Assembly: GCF_011604685.1 (NCBI RefSeq)
Contig: NZ_CP050063.1
Location: forward strand, 4,920,501-4,984,500
Direction: 5' to 3'
DNA length: 64,000 nucleotides
Origin: Spirosoma aureum
GTDB lineage: Bacteria; Bacteroidota; Bacteroidia; Cytophagales; Spirosomataceae
Within the stretch, counting starts at the first letter, position 1. Every line of letters starts with the position of its first letter. The notes below the pieces were generated by a model that was not told the origin of the DNA, ran no database searches, and saw only the letters and a list, made by a program, of their open reading frames with translations. The translations under genes and the position numbers were made by a program. Positions 24,429 through 33,019 of this stretch are shown here, one piece after another.

Positions 24429-27400
24429 TTACTTTTCCATTGGATGATCTTTCAATAATTGCTGGGGAGCGTAAAAATCCTTTTTAGCCTCAGTAGCGGC
24501 CCGGACTTTAGCAACCTTTTCTGGAAGTACGGCCGGAGCGTTATTTCCAAATGAATTCCTGACGTAGGTAAGCACAGCAGCTATTTCCTTGTCTTTGAGC
24601 AAACCACCGAATGGTGTCATTGGCACTTGACCCGGATATGATTTACCACTTACATCGATAGGGCCCATCAGGCCTTTCAACGCAATCTTGATCAAACGAT
24701 CTTCATTGCCCATTACCCAGTTCGTACCGGTAAGGGGTGGGAATCCGGAAGCTGTAAGTCCCTTACCATCGGGTTGATGGCAGGTGGCACAAAACCCTTC
24801 TTTGGCATAAATTTCTTTACCCAAATTAAACAGGGCAAGCTCATCACCCTTCAGCGTTGATTTGGTGGCGACTTCCTTCTCTTTCTTAACATTGACCCCG
24901 TTCAGGTGAGCAACGGCTGTTTCGTGCGCGTGAATCATCCAGTCATCCAGCGGTTTTTTGGTCGCTTCGGCCAATATGGGCAACCCTTTTTCTTTCCCGA
25001 TCCAGGAGGCTGCCACAATAGCAGCTAACCGAACCCGGCTGTTGTCGTCCCGAACAGCCTGCATTAATAAATCGGCCTGATCGGCAACCTGATGACCGGT
25101 ATAGCGCACAACCTGAACAGCAGCCGCTCTGGCATGGTAGTCTTTTGCTTTTAGTGCCTGCCGTAATAGCTTCTGATCTACTTTATTCATACCCCAACTT
25201 ACCCATAACCCTTCCAGCAGGTGATGTTCGTACCTCGGGTCATTTTTATCCAGTCCGGCGACCCATGTATTCAGTCTTGTCAATACCTGGTTCACATCCC
25301 GTCCACGAAGTTCGCGCCGTGTCCGGTATCTAGTCCGGTATTCGGGCAGTTTGAGGTTATCCAGGAGCACGTCAATACTGGCACCATCAATACTGGCTGG
25401 TTTAACCAACGGTCTCGACGGATAGGTAATCCGGTATATACGACCGTGTGAATGGTCGCGCAGGGGATCACGGGCGTTATGCTGCATGTGGCCGATCAGG
25501 ATGTTATGCCAGTCGATCACGTACAGTGAACCATCGGGGGCAAATTCCAAATCGACCGGTCTGAAGTTCCGGTCTTCACTAACAACAAGATCAGCTCTGT
25601 GGTGGCTTTTGTAGCCGGTGCCATCATCGGTTAAGGTATGTTCTTTCGTTCCCAGAAAACCAATGGTATTGTTGATCAGAAAATCGCCCTGAATTTCAGC
25701 GGGAAAATGCCGACTGGAAACAAATTCAAGGCCAGAAGTTGGGCGTACACGATGAGCCTCTTCCACCAGTTGAACCGACTTGTGCGTCGCTTCACCATAG
25801 CGGGGCAATACACTGCCGGGCATCATCCAGCGCACATCCGGACTGGATGTTTCCGCGAAGAAGGGTTGCCCCCAATCATCAAAGGCAATACCCCAGGGAT
25901 TCGGAATCGACAGTTGTGCGGTGCGTTCCAGTTTATGGAGTTGTGGGCTGTATCGGTAAAATCCGCCGTTGGTAGCGCGAACCGGACCGTATGAGGTTTC
26001 TACGTTCGTATGTAAAAATACACCCTCGCCCGAATAAATGGCGCCCGACGGATCGACGGTAAATGCATGACTGTTGTGGTGTGTATCATGATCGTCATAG
26101 CCACTCAATAAAATCTCCTTCTTGTCGGCCTTGCCATCCCCATCGACATCCGTTAACAACTTCAGATTGGGACCCTGCGATACATAGACGCCTTCTTTCG
26201 CTATTTCAAAACCAAGCGGCAGGTGGAGGCCATCGGCAAAAACTGTTTGCTTGTCGGCCTTGCCATCGTTGTTGGTATCTTCGAAGATCAGAATTTTGTC
26301 ATTTGGCTTGGCATCTCCGGGCTTGTAGTGCGGATAACTGGGCATTGCCGCTACCCATAACCGGCCTTTGTTATCAAACGACATCTGCATCGGCTTCGCT
26401 AAATCCGGAAATTCTTCCTCAGAAGCAAAAAGCTCGATCTTATACCCTTGGGGCACTTTTAGTTTGCTCAGGGCATCTTTCCCATAGAGGTACTGGAGGC
26501 TACCGTTTTTCTCCGGATTGAAATTGGTTTTTACTGACGGCAGCTGCTTGGTTTTCTTATCGGCAGCGGCAACATCCATTTTTTCTCCTTTAGTCGCTGC
26601 CAGCCAAACGGCCGTATCCCGAATGGCCGTCATCTCGCGAATTTTATCAATTTCAGCCGGGTAATTGTCCGGACCGAACGGATTATAACGGCGACCATAC
26701 ACGTGTACACCATTTGGAATTTTGTAATCATTATGCCACATCCAGTTCTTTTCCAGAACGGCATCATGAACCAGTGCCCGGTTGGCTTCGGCTTTAGCCG
26801 CTGTCTTGCCAAAAACCTCATCGGTGAGTAAAACTGCCAATTTCTTATAGCCAGCCTCGTTTAGCTGTGAGCCATCGATGGTCAGGGGCTCTGCACTGGT
26901 GTCATACCACTGCTGAGAAGGCGTGAAGGCATCCACAAAAAGGACTTGATCTCCACCCTGATTATTCTGGTCGACAATTTCCTTCATCGCCTTCGAATAC
27001 AACGACAGATTTTCGTTTTCCTTTTTACCGTTCGGGAGGTCATAGGTTGCGGATAAATCCTCAAACGCGATGGGAGAAACGATGGCCAGCTTCGGAGCGG
27101 CTGTTCCGTTGTATTTTTGCTTGAGTGTCCACTTGATAAAGGCATCCAGTTCGGCCTTGTAGTTAGCCAGTCCTTCTTTTCCCTGAAAGGATTCATTGTA
27201 GCCAAAAAATGCGACGATCACATCCGCCTTCAGCCGGGTCAACCATTCGTCAGGCGACTCGAATGTACCCTGACTATCGGATGGATTCGCGTACTCCGTT
27301 TGAAACCGTTCGGCTCCGGGGAATGCCCAGGGCGAGAACCGGCTCGAACGGGGTCTGAATCCGGGTGTATCGCCGGGATCACACATGTTCCGAATGTAGA

Positions 27401-27614
27401 GCATCTGATCAGGATAGCGAACCTGCATTTCAGTCTCAAAATGACCGTAGTTCATCATCCGTGATCCCAGATTATTACCAATCAACATAATACGTGTTCC
27501 TTTTTCGAGGGGTATTGATGCTGATCTATTGGCCTGAAAAGCGCTAAACGCAATTAATAATAGTCCAGATATGCTTAGCAATCCGATGATGCTATTTTTC
27601 CTGGTTCTTGCCAT
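24429..27614 (-). CDS. Multidomain PVC-type cytochrome: SGNH-like domain, beta-propeller, HEAT-like helices, c-type heme
   Basis: A 1061-residue exported protein. After an N-terminal hydrophobic segment comes an SGNH/GDSL-like domain (about 40-270). Its catalytic motifs look degenerate: Ile-Gly-Asn-Asn-Leu where GDS is expected, and Asp-Gly-Ser-Gln-Leu-Asn where Asp-x2-His is expected. Next is a membrane-bound-dehydrogenase-type beta-propeller (about 390-720, with repeated Asp-Gly-Asp-Gly-Lys-Ala-Asp-type loops), then a helical HEAT-like part. The cytochrome c domain has Cys-Ala-Thr-Cys-His at 942-946 and an axial-Met candidate in Gln-Val-Pro-Met-Thr-Pro-Phe-Gly. Such proteins pass electrons from periplasmic sugar oxidation; no dehydrogenase partner is adjacent. 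The SGNH fusion may aid carbohydrate binding. Confidence 0.88.
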   Translation of the reverse strand: MARTRKNSIIGLLSISGLLLIAFSAFQANRSASIPLEKGTRIMLIGNNLGSRMMNYGHFETEMQVRYPDQMLYIRNMCDPGDTPGFRPRSSRFSPWAFPGAERFQTEYANPSDSQGTFESPDEWLTRLKADVIVAFFGYNESFQGKEGLANYKAELDAFIKWTLKQKYNGTAAPKLAIVSPIAFEDLSATYDLPNGKKENENLSLYSKAMKEIVDQNNQGGDQVLFVDAFTPSQQWYDTSAEPLTIDGSQLNEAGYKKLAVLLTDEVFGKTAAKAEANRALVHDAVLEKNWMWHNDYKIPNGVHVYGRRYNPFGPDNYPAEIDKIREMTAIRDTAVWLAATKGEKMDVAAADKKTKQLPSVKTNFNPEKNGSLQYLYGKDALSKLKVPQGYKIELFASEEEFPDLAKPMQMSFDNKGRLWVAAMPSYPHYKPGDAKPNDKILIFEDTNNDGKADKQTVFADGLHLPLGFEIAKEGVYVSQGPNLKLLTDVDGDGKADKKEILLSGYDDHDTHHNSHAFTVDPSGAIYSGEGVFLHTNVETSYGPVRATNGGFYRYSPQLHKLERTAQLSIPNPWGIAFDDWGQPFFAETSSPDVRWMMPGSVLPRYGEATHKSVQLVEEAHRVRPTSGLEFVSSRHFPAEIQGDFLINNTIGFLGTKEHTLTDDGTGYKSHHRADLVVSEDRNFRPVDLEFAPDGSLYVIDWHNILIGHMQHNARDPLRDHSHGRIYRITYPSRPLVKPASIDGASIDVLLDNLKLPEYRTRYRTRRELRGRDVNQVLTRLNTWVAGLDKNDPRYEHHLLEGLWVSWGMNKVDQKLLRQALKAKDYHARAAAVQVVRYTGHQVADQADLLMQAVRDDNSRVRLAAIVAASWIGKEKGLPILAEATKKPLDDWMIHAHETAVAHLNGVNVKKEKEVATKSTLKGDELALFNLGKEIYAKEGFCATCHQPDGKGLTASGFPPLTGTNWVMGNEDRLIKIALKGLMGPIDVSGKSYPGQVPMTPFGGLLKDKEIAAVLTYVRNSFGNNAPAVLPEKVAKVRAATEAKKDFYAPQQLLKDHPMEK

Positions 27615-27668
27615 TTTAGGTATAATATTGATGTCTGAATTTTAAGTGAAAGGGTAATCGCAAACGAC

Positions 27669-28568
27669 TTATGATTTTTTAGGATGCCCGTACGGTACGT
27701 CGATGTCAATTTTACCTTTCCACTTAGGCACAGGTTTCCCCAACTCCCAGTGTATGGCATTGATGACTAAACGCTGAAACGACTCCACCCGAAAATCTTC
27801 CGGATGGCCTAACGTAGTCATGAATGCCTTTCCACCCCACTGGTTTTTCCATGTCCAGGCCACAGGGTTGTCGATAGCTTCCTTATCAGGGTTAACCGAT
27901 TTTCCCATTAACAGCGGAACTGCACCCTTGGCCGGATAATCAGGCAGGACACGATAAAGCCAGGATGCGGCATGAAAAGCGGGTTCGACACCAGTCAGAA
28001 TCGGGTTCTTTGCGGCTTCGGGAATAATTGTAACATCGGTAGTACTCTTATGACCATAATGCGTATGCTTGGCTACTCCACCCCAGCCAGGAGGAGCCCC
28101 GAATGCAAACTCGCCAAATGCATTCCAGCGTTTCCGTTCATCACCATCGGGATAATTGAAGGCATGGGTCGTAGTTCGGAAGCCCATCACCGGCTTTCCC
28201 GATTTTAGATAATCATCAATGTACTGAAGTTGCTCCTGAGGCAATTGACGCCAGCGAAGGAAAAAAACTGCCAGATCGGCTTCCTTGAGTGCCTCAAGCC
28301 CCGGAATATCTTTTTCGCTGTTGTAATCAGGATAAGCCTCCAGGATTTTCGTTCGCATACCATAGTTTTTCTCCAGCTCATCCGCAATGTACGGCAGAGT
28401 GAGTTCACCACTATACTCATGATCGCCCGTAACAAATACGATATACGGTTTTTCTGCTTTAGTTCTGATTGAAGGGTGGCAGTTAGCAAGAGTCGCAGAC
28501 AAGCTTAAAGGGCTTAGTGCCAGCAAACTGGCAGCATTTTGCAAAAAAGTTCGGCGGTTAGTTTTCAT
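27669..28568 (-). CDS. ThuA-like domain protein with Tat signal
   Basis: A 299-residue exported protein. The N-terminus Asn-Arg-Arg-Thr-Phe-Leu-Gln followed by an Ala/Leu-rich stretch is a twin-arginine signal. The mature part has the ThuA (class I glutamine amidotransferase-like) fold: Thr-Gly-Asp-His-Glu-Tyr, Ala-Asp-Leu-Ala-Val-Phe-Phe, Gly-Phe-Arg-Thr-Thr-Thr-His-Ala-Phe, and Gly-Gly-Lys-Ala-Phe-Met-Thr-Thr-Leu-Gly-His near the C-end. ThuA was first found in trehalose/disaccharide utilisation and is linked to 3-keto sugar metabolism. It is the first gene of a minus-strand unit with the cytochrome (54 nt away) and isomerase. Confidence 0.9.
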   Translation of the reverse strand: MKTNRRTFLQNAASLLALSPLSLSATLANCHPSIRTKAEKPYIVFVTGDHEYSGELTLPYIADELEKNYGMRTKILEAYPDYNSEKDIPGLEALKEADLAVFFLRWRQLPQEQLQYIDDYLKSGKPVMGFRTTTHAFNYPDGDERKRWNAFGEFAFGAPPGWGGVAKHTHYGHKSTTDVTIIPEAAKNPILTGVEPAFHAASWLYRVLPDYPAKGAVPLLMGKSVNPDKEAIDNPVAWTWKNQWGGKAFMTTLGHPEDFRVESFQRLVINAIHWELGKPVPKWKGKIDIDVPYGHPKKS

Positions 28569-28648
28569 TTAGGCAGTTCGTGTAGTAAATCAATCTTCCT
28601 ATTTAAGGCAGTTAAGCGCCGAAATTACTTATTAATTCAATCTTAATC

Positions 28649-28656
28649 CAAAAATA
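28649..28656 (-). promoter_or_regulatory. Possible -7 box upstream of the ThuA operon
   Basis: TATTTTTG on the minus strand fits TAnnTTTG. It lies about 80 nt upstream of the ThuA ATG, longer than for the other boxes, and no clear -33 element is seen. Confidence 0.3.
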
Positions 28657-28816
28657 GTTACGTAAATCGACTAAGTATCTTATTAACAGCCTTTACTTTC
28701 AAACCGACACGGAAGATTTCCTATTGTCTGTAGTAGTACAGTATATTGGTGCAGAATTAAGAAAATGAGTCTTTCTCTATAAGCATCACCAGCCTCTCAA
28801 ATTACTGTTTTTTAGA

Positions 28817-29536
28817 ATGGCAACTACCTTTTTGACCTCCGAGTGGCGAAACCTAATTTTCGCCAATTATGCGCTGGACCGACAGGTGTTAGAGCCAATG
28901 GTACCGTATGGTACAGAACTCGATGATTTTAATGGTGTCTATTACGGTAGTCTGGTCGGGTTTTACTTTGAGCAGGTCAAATTGTTTGGAAAAGTAGCGG
29001 TGCCCTTTCATCGCGAGTTCGAAGAGTTTAATCTACGGTTTTATGTCCGACGCAAAACACAAACCGGCTGGAAACGGGGTGTCGTTTTTGTTAAAGAGCT
29101 TGTTCCTAAATTTGCCATCTCTTTTGTTGCCAATACGTTATACGGTGAGCCTTATGCTACCCATCCCATGCGCCATCGCTGGGAAGTAGACGAACGAACC
29201 CAACATATTACCTACGAATTTAAAGTCGGCTCTTCGTGGAATCATATCCGGGTGGGTGCTGACCGTAACGGTCATCCATTGACGCTCGATAGTGAGGAAG
29301 CATTTATTACGGAGCATTACTGGGGCTACACGCGTCGTGGCGCAAAACGAACGTCGGAATATGAAGTCGTGCACCCGCCGTGGAACATCTATCCGGTAAC
29401 CAGTCACGATATCCGCTGCGATGTAGCAAACCTGTACGGGCCGCTGTTTTCCCCATTTTTTGAGCAACCACCCCATTCGGTATTTCTGGCCGACGGATCA
29501 GCCGTAATCATAAAATCAGGCTCGGCAATTGAGTAA
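28817..29536 (+). CDS. DUF2071 (YqjF-like) protein
   Basis: A 239-residue cytoplasmic protein. It begins with the family pattern Trp-Arg-Asn-Leu-Ile-Phe-Ala-Asn-Tyr and Leu-Val-Pro-like segments, then Tyr-Gly-Ser-Leu-Val-Gly-Phe, Phe-Asn-Leu-Arg-Phe-Tyr-Val-Arg, Gly-Val-Val-Phe-Val-Lys-Glu, and a late Thr-Glu-His-Tyr-Trp-Gly-Tyr. DUF2071 members resemble acetoacetate decarboxylase-fold proteins, but most are uncharacterised. The downstream hydrolase is co-oriented with about 45 nt between, so co-transcription is likely. Confidence 0.85.
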   Translation: MATTFLTSEWRNLIFANYALDRQVLEPMVPYGTELDDFNGVYYGSLVGFYFEQVKLFGKVAVPFHREFEEFNLRFYVRRKTQTGWKRGVVFVKELVPKFAISFVANTLYGEPYATHPMRHRWEVDERTQHITYEFKVGSSWNHIRVGADRNGHPLTLDSEEAFITEHYWGYTRRGAKRTSEYEVVHPPWNIYPVTSHDIRCDVANLYGPLFSPFFEQPPHSVFLADGSAVIIKSGSAIE

Positions 29537-29582
29537 CTTTTTCGCACGATCCTGTTTTCTGACTAGTCTTAAAATAACGGAT

Positions 29583-30626
29583 ATGCTCAAGAAATGGTGG
29601 TTACAGTTGGGAGTTGTTCTCCTTTTGGCATTCTATAAATCTGAATTTCGGACAAATCTGTCAAACGCAGCACCAACGCACATCCTAACGGCCAGCAAAA
29701 ATCCCCCTAAACCATTGATTACCAATAAAAAGGAGCAGCTAAAAAAGCTGTACCAGCTGCTCGGAAAACTACCCGACAGAAACAGACCAATCTCCGTTAC
29801 GCTCCTATCTACGCAGGAAACGGATGAATTGATTATTGAAAAACTTCTCCTGGATATCAATGGCCAGGAGCTGGTACCTGCCTATTTTACGAAGCCCAGA
29901 AACCACACCGGCAAACTCCCCATCGTGTTATTTAACCACTCCCATTTCGGTCAGTATGAAGTGGGCAAGGAAGAATTTGTACGCGGCAGGCCCGAGATGC
30001 AGCAACCACCTTTTGCCCTGGCGCTGGGTCGGGCGGGTTACGCGGGTTTGTGTCTGGATAGCTGGTGTTTTGGCGAGCGGCAAAACCGCAAGGAATTAGA
30101 TACCTTCAAAGAAATGCTCTGGCATGGTCAGGTGCTGTGGGGCATGATGGTTTACGATAACCTGCGGGCTCTCGACTACCTGCAAACCAGACCGGATGTA
30201 GATACCAAACGAATAGCGACAATGGGCATGTCTATGGGCAGCACCATGGCCTGGTGGCTGGCCGCTCTTGACGAACGGATCAAGGTGTGTGTCGATTTGT
30301 GTTGCCTTACCGATTATCAGGCACTTCTGGATGCGAAAGGACTCGGTTTACACGGAATCTACTATTACGTACCTGACTTACTGACCCATTTTACAACGTC
30401 GGATATTAATGGGCTTATTTCCCCCCGCCCTCATTTTAGTTTAGCGGGGCGATTTGATGCGTTAACCCCGTTGCCGGGCCTTGAAAAAATTGACCGTTCA
30501 CTCAAGGTAATTTATCAACAGGACGGTGCGCCCGATGCCTGGCAATTGCGAATTTACGATGTGGGTCATCAGGAGACAGCAGCGATGAGGACCGATATAA
30601 TGGCCTTTTATAAAAAATGGTTGTGA
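29583..30626 (+). CDS. Exported or membrane-anchored alpha/beta hydrolase
   Basis: The ATG at 29583 gives a 347-residue protein with an N-terminal signal/anchor (Lys-Lys-Trp-Trp then about 13 hydrophobic residues). A longer TTG frame from 29529 would hide the signal. The fold is dienelactone-hydrolase-like, with an oxyanion region at Leu-Phe-Asn-His-Ser-His-Phe, the nucleophile elbow Gly-Met-Ser-Met-Gly-Ser, an acid near Ala-Gly-Arg-Phe-Asp-Ala and the His in Val-Gly-His-Gln-Glu. Substrate unknown; esterase or lipase-like activity is the safe inference. Confidence 0.83.
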   Translation: MLKKWWLQLGVVLLLAFYKSEFRTNLSNAAPTHILTASKNPPKPLITNKKEQLKKLYQLLGKLPDRNRPISVTLLSTQETDELIIEKLLLDINGQELVPAYFTKPRNHTGKLPIVLFNHSHFGQYEVGKEEFVRGRPEMQQPPFALALGRAGYAGLCLDSWCFGERQNRKELDTFKEMLWHGQVLWGMMVYDNLRALDYLQTRPDVDTKRIATMGMSMGSTMAWWLAALDERIKVCVDLCCLTDYQALLDAKGLGLHGIYYYVPDLLTHFTTSDINGLISPRPHFSLAGRFDALTPLPGLEKIDRSLKVIYQQDGAPDAWQLRIYDVGHQETAAMRTDIMAFYKKWL

Positions 30627-30633
30627 GCCGTAA

Positions 30634-30663
30634 AAAGGCCTGATAACCAATAAGCAGGCCTTT
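30634..30663. terminator. Bidirectional terminator between convergent genes
   Basis: A 9-bp stem (aaaggcctg with caggccttt) and a 12-nt loop, with A-runs before and T-runs after, between the hydrolase and the convergent monooxygenase gene. Confidence 0.75.
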
Positions 30664-30673
30664 GGAATTATGT

Positions 30674-31864
30674 TCATGTTATTTTACTTTCCCAATCGAC
30701 CTTGTACGAATAAACCCAGTCCATTTTTTTTGCCTCCATTTTAACAAAAAAAGGCAAAAGTAGATCCCGAAAAAACCGTTGGAAAGCATTAGGAACCGTC
30801 TTACTATCGCCTACTTTTCGGGCTTGTCTGATCATCGTTTGAACCCGTTCCTGACGCAGTGATTGAAATCGATTAAAAGCTTCAGTCAGTGACGGCAAAT
30901 CCCGAATACATTTGGCCAGCACGACCGTATCTTCCAGCGCCAGCGAAGCGCCCTGCCCAATATGTGGAGCGGTAGCATGGGCAGCATCCCCAATCAGGCA
31001 GACCCTTCCTTTATGCCACTGGGGTAAAAAGGGTATATCATAAACCGGATAAATTTCAATGGATTGAGCGGCCTGTATGATATCAGCAATGGGGTACGGA
31101 TCGTGTTTGTGCAAAGCCAGCAGTTTCTCTTTTAAAGCTGCCTGTTCAAGTTGGCTAAGTTCGCTTTGGGAGGGTTCGTCAGGCTGGGAAATGTTATTGA
31201 ACCACCATACCTCGCCCTTATTGGAAAGGGCATAAGCGAAGAAACTGCGTTGCCCGAACGTCATCCGGATTGAACCGGCCAGATTACTTAAACCTGGAAT
31301 CATGGTAAACCCACCAGTCGATAAAAGCCCCGTATACGTGGGTTTAATGGCATCCTGAAAAAGGCAGCTCCGGGTAGCCGAGTGAATGCCATCGCAACCA
31401 ATCAGCAAATTACCCTCCGCCTGCGAACCATCCTCGAAAAAAGCCGTCACCGTATTTTCATGTCCTTGCGAAAGGGAGATTAGCCGTTTACCAAACTTAA
31501 TTGTAATTCCTGCCTGTTCGGCAGCTTTCCGCAACGCACCATTGAGCAAACCGCGTTTTAACTGAACGGTTTCGCTACCATATAAATCCTTCTGGTGAGC
31601 GTTATCGATCAGGCCAATGGGTTTGTTCTGAGCATTAAAAAAACTGATTTTCCCCGGTGTGTAATCGGTCAATATCTCCTGAAGTGGCAGAAAATCGTTA
31701 ATCACGTTCAAGCCATTTGGCGATATACCCAGAAAAGCCCCTTTAGTATCATTGGGCATGGGTTGGGCTTCATAAATAGTGGCGTCAATACCAACTCGTT
31801 TCAAAGCGAGTGCCATGACTGGGCCAGCAATCCCACAACCGATGATGATTGCCTTGTTATTCAT
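30674..31864 (-). CDS. FAD-dependent monooxygenase (class A flavoprotein hydroxylase type)
   Basis: A 396-residue cytoplasmic flavoprotein. FAD motifs are Gly-Cys-Gly-Ile-Ala-Gly-Pro near residue 9, Gly-Cys-Asp-Gly-Ile-His-Ser near 160, and Cys-Leu-Ile-Gly-Asp-Ala-Ala-His-Ala-Thr-Ala-Pro-His near 290. This is the order of salicylate hydroxylase, TetX and related single-component hydroxylases. Substrates range from aromatics to tetracyclines, so specificity is open. It is divergent from an AraC regulator with about 125 nt between the genes, the usual arrangement of an inducible oxidoreductase and its activator. Confidence 0.88.
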   Translation of the reverse strand: MNNKAIIIGCGIAGPVMALALKRVGIDATIYEAQPMPNDTKGAFLGISPNGLNVINDFLPLQEILTDYTPGKISFFNAQNKPIGLIDNAHQKDLYGSETVQLKRGLLNGALRKAAEQAGITIKFGKRLISLSQGHENTVTAFFEDGSQAEGNLLIGCDGIHSATRSCLFQDAIKPTYTGLLSTGGFTMIPGLSNLAGSIRMTFGQRSFFAYALSNKGEVWWFNNISQPDEPSQSELSQLEQAALKEKLLALHKHDPYPIADIIQAAQSIEIYPVYDIPFLPQWHKGRVCLIGDAAHATAPHIGQGASLALEDTVVLAKCIRDLPSLTEAFNRFQSLRQERVQTMIRQARKVGDSKTVPNAFQRFFRDLLLPFFVKMEAKKMDWVYSYKVDWESKIT

Positions 31865-31910
31865 ACTGTTCTATTGGTTTATGTTGAAAACTTGCAGTGA
31901 TCCGGTCGAT

Positions 31911-31932
31911 CACGATTCGTGGATCAAAAGTA
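31911..31932 (-). promoter_or_regulatory. -7 box with overlapping palindromic operator candidate
   Basis: TACTTTTG at 31925-31932 on the minus strand fits TAnnTTTG, about 60 nt before the monooxygenase ATG. The 11-nt palindrome CACGATTCGTG at 31911-31921 lies where transcription would start. It could be bound by the divergent AraC protein or another regulator. Confidence 0.4.
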
Positions 31933-31990
31933 GACGACCTTGCGGGGAGGGTGTTATATTTAAAGGAGTAAAACTTATACATGAGAAAGT

Positions 31991-32974
31991 ATGTCTTTTA
32001 TCGTTCAAAACGGTGACGATAGCCGTGTTCAGTACAGCAATCAACTGGAAGCAAATAACTTTGGCATCAGCGATTTAAGGGGAGAATGGCTTCACCAATC
32101 CTTTCCGATGGGTGATTTAAAAATGAAGCAATGGCTATTCGACGGAATCAGGTTCGGTTACAGCGAATGTCTTTTTAAAAATCCGGTGTCGTTCGACTGG
32201 CGTGGCGATATGGATGTGGTAACCCTCTATTTTAACCTGAAAGGCCGGGTGTCAATGGGAAATAAGCAAAACAGGATTGATCTTGGCACGAACCAGCAGA
32301 ACATGTTTTACGATACAGAAGCCGCTGGCACGATGAGAGCGGAAGAACTCAGACTGAAATCCTTTATGGTCCAATTCACGAAGGATGCTTTTATCAGGAT
32401 CGCCAGCGGTGGCAATGATACACTCCGGCATTTTGCCGATCAGGTCGCGGCAGGAAAACCGGCAACGTTATCCGGAAGTAATTTATACATTGATGCCTCT
32501 ATCCAGAACTGCATCAATGCGATCCTGAGCTGTTCCTTTTCCGATTCCCTGAAACGTCTGTTTTTTATGTCAAAAGCGATGGAACTGCTGGTCTTACAGG
32601 CAGAGGCTCACAATCGGATGCTACTTCCCCAATCGGTTTATGCCAAAACAGAGTATGACAGGGAGCGGATCATTTTTGCCCGCGACTACATGCTGGCGCA
32701 TCTGGAAATGCCACCCAGCATCACCGAACTCGCTCAGTTGGCAGGTCTTAATGAATTTAAGTTAAAAAAGGGGTACAAGGAATTGTTCGGCACCACGATT
32801 TTCGGTCATCTGGCCGAAGCACGCCTTGAACTGGCCCAACATGCGCTTCAACAGAAGGAAAAGTCAATTACCCAGATTGCCATTGAGTTAGGCTACTGCT
32901 CGGTACAACATTTCAGCCGGGCGTTTAAAACCAAATACGGTATTGCCCCCAAGCAGGCCCAGATCAATTACTAG
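31991..32974 (+). CDS. AraC-family transcriptional regulator
   Basis: A 327-residue regulator with an N-terminal ligand-sensing part of about 215 residues. It ends in a double helix-turn-helix AraC domain (about 225-325): Ser-Ile-Thr-Glu-Leu-Ala-Gln-Leu-Ala-Gly-Leu-Asn, Leu-Lys-Lys-Gly-Tyr-Lys-Glu-Leu-Phe-Gly, then Ile-Thr-Gln-Ile-Ala-Ile-Glu-Leu-Gly-Tyr and Gln-His-Phe-Ser-Arg-Ala-Phe-Lys. The N-part resembles the pyochelin-receptor-like (PchR/YbtA) group of Bacteroidetes. It is divergent from the FAD monooxygenase and most likely controls it. Confidence 0.92.
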   Translation: MSFIVQNGDDSRVQYSNQLEANNFGISDLRGEWLHQSFPMGDLKMKQWLFDGIRFGYSECLFKNPVSFDWRGDMDVVTLYFNLKGRVSMGNKQNRIDLGTNQQNMFYDTEAAGTMRAEELRLKSFMVQFTKDAFIRIASGGNDTLRHFADQVAAGKPATLSGSNLYIDASIQNCINAILSCSFSDSLKRLFFMSKAMELLVLQAEAHNRMLLPQSVYAKTEYDRERIIFARDYMLAHLEMPPSITELAQLAGLNEFKLKKGYKELFGTTIFGHLAEARLELAQHALQQKEKSITQIAIELGYCSVQHFSRAFKTKYGIAPKQAQINY

Positions 32975-33019
32975 CTTGTTTATATTGGGCATTCGTTGCG
33001 GTCAGGCTGGTTCTGTACA

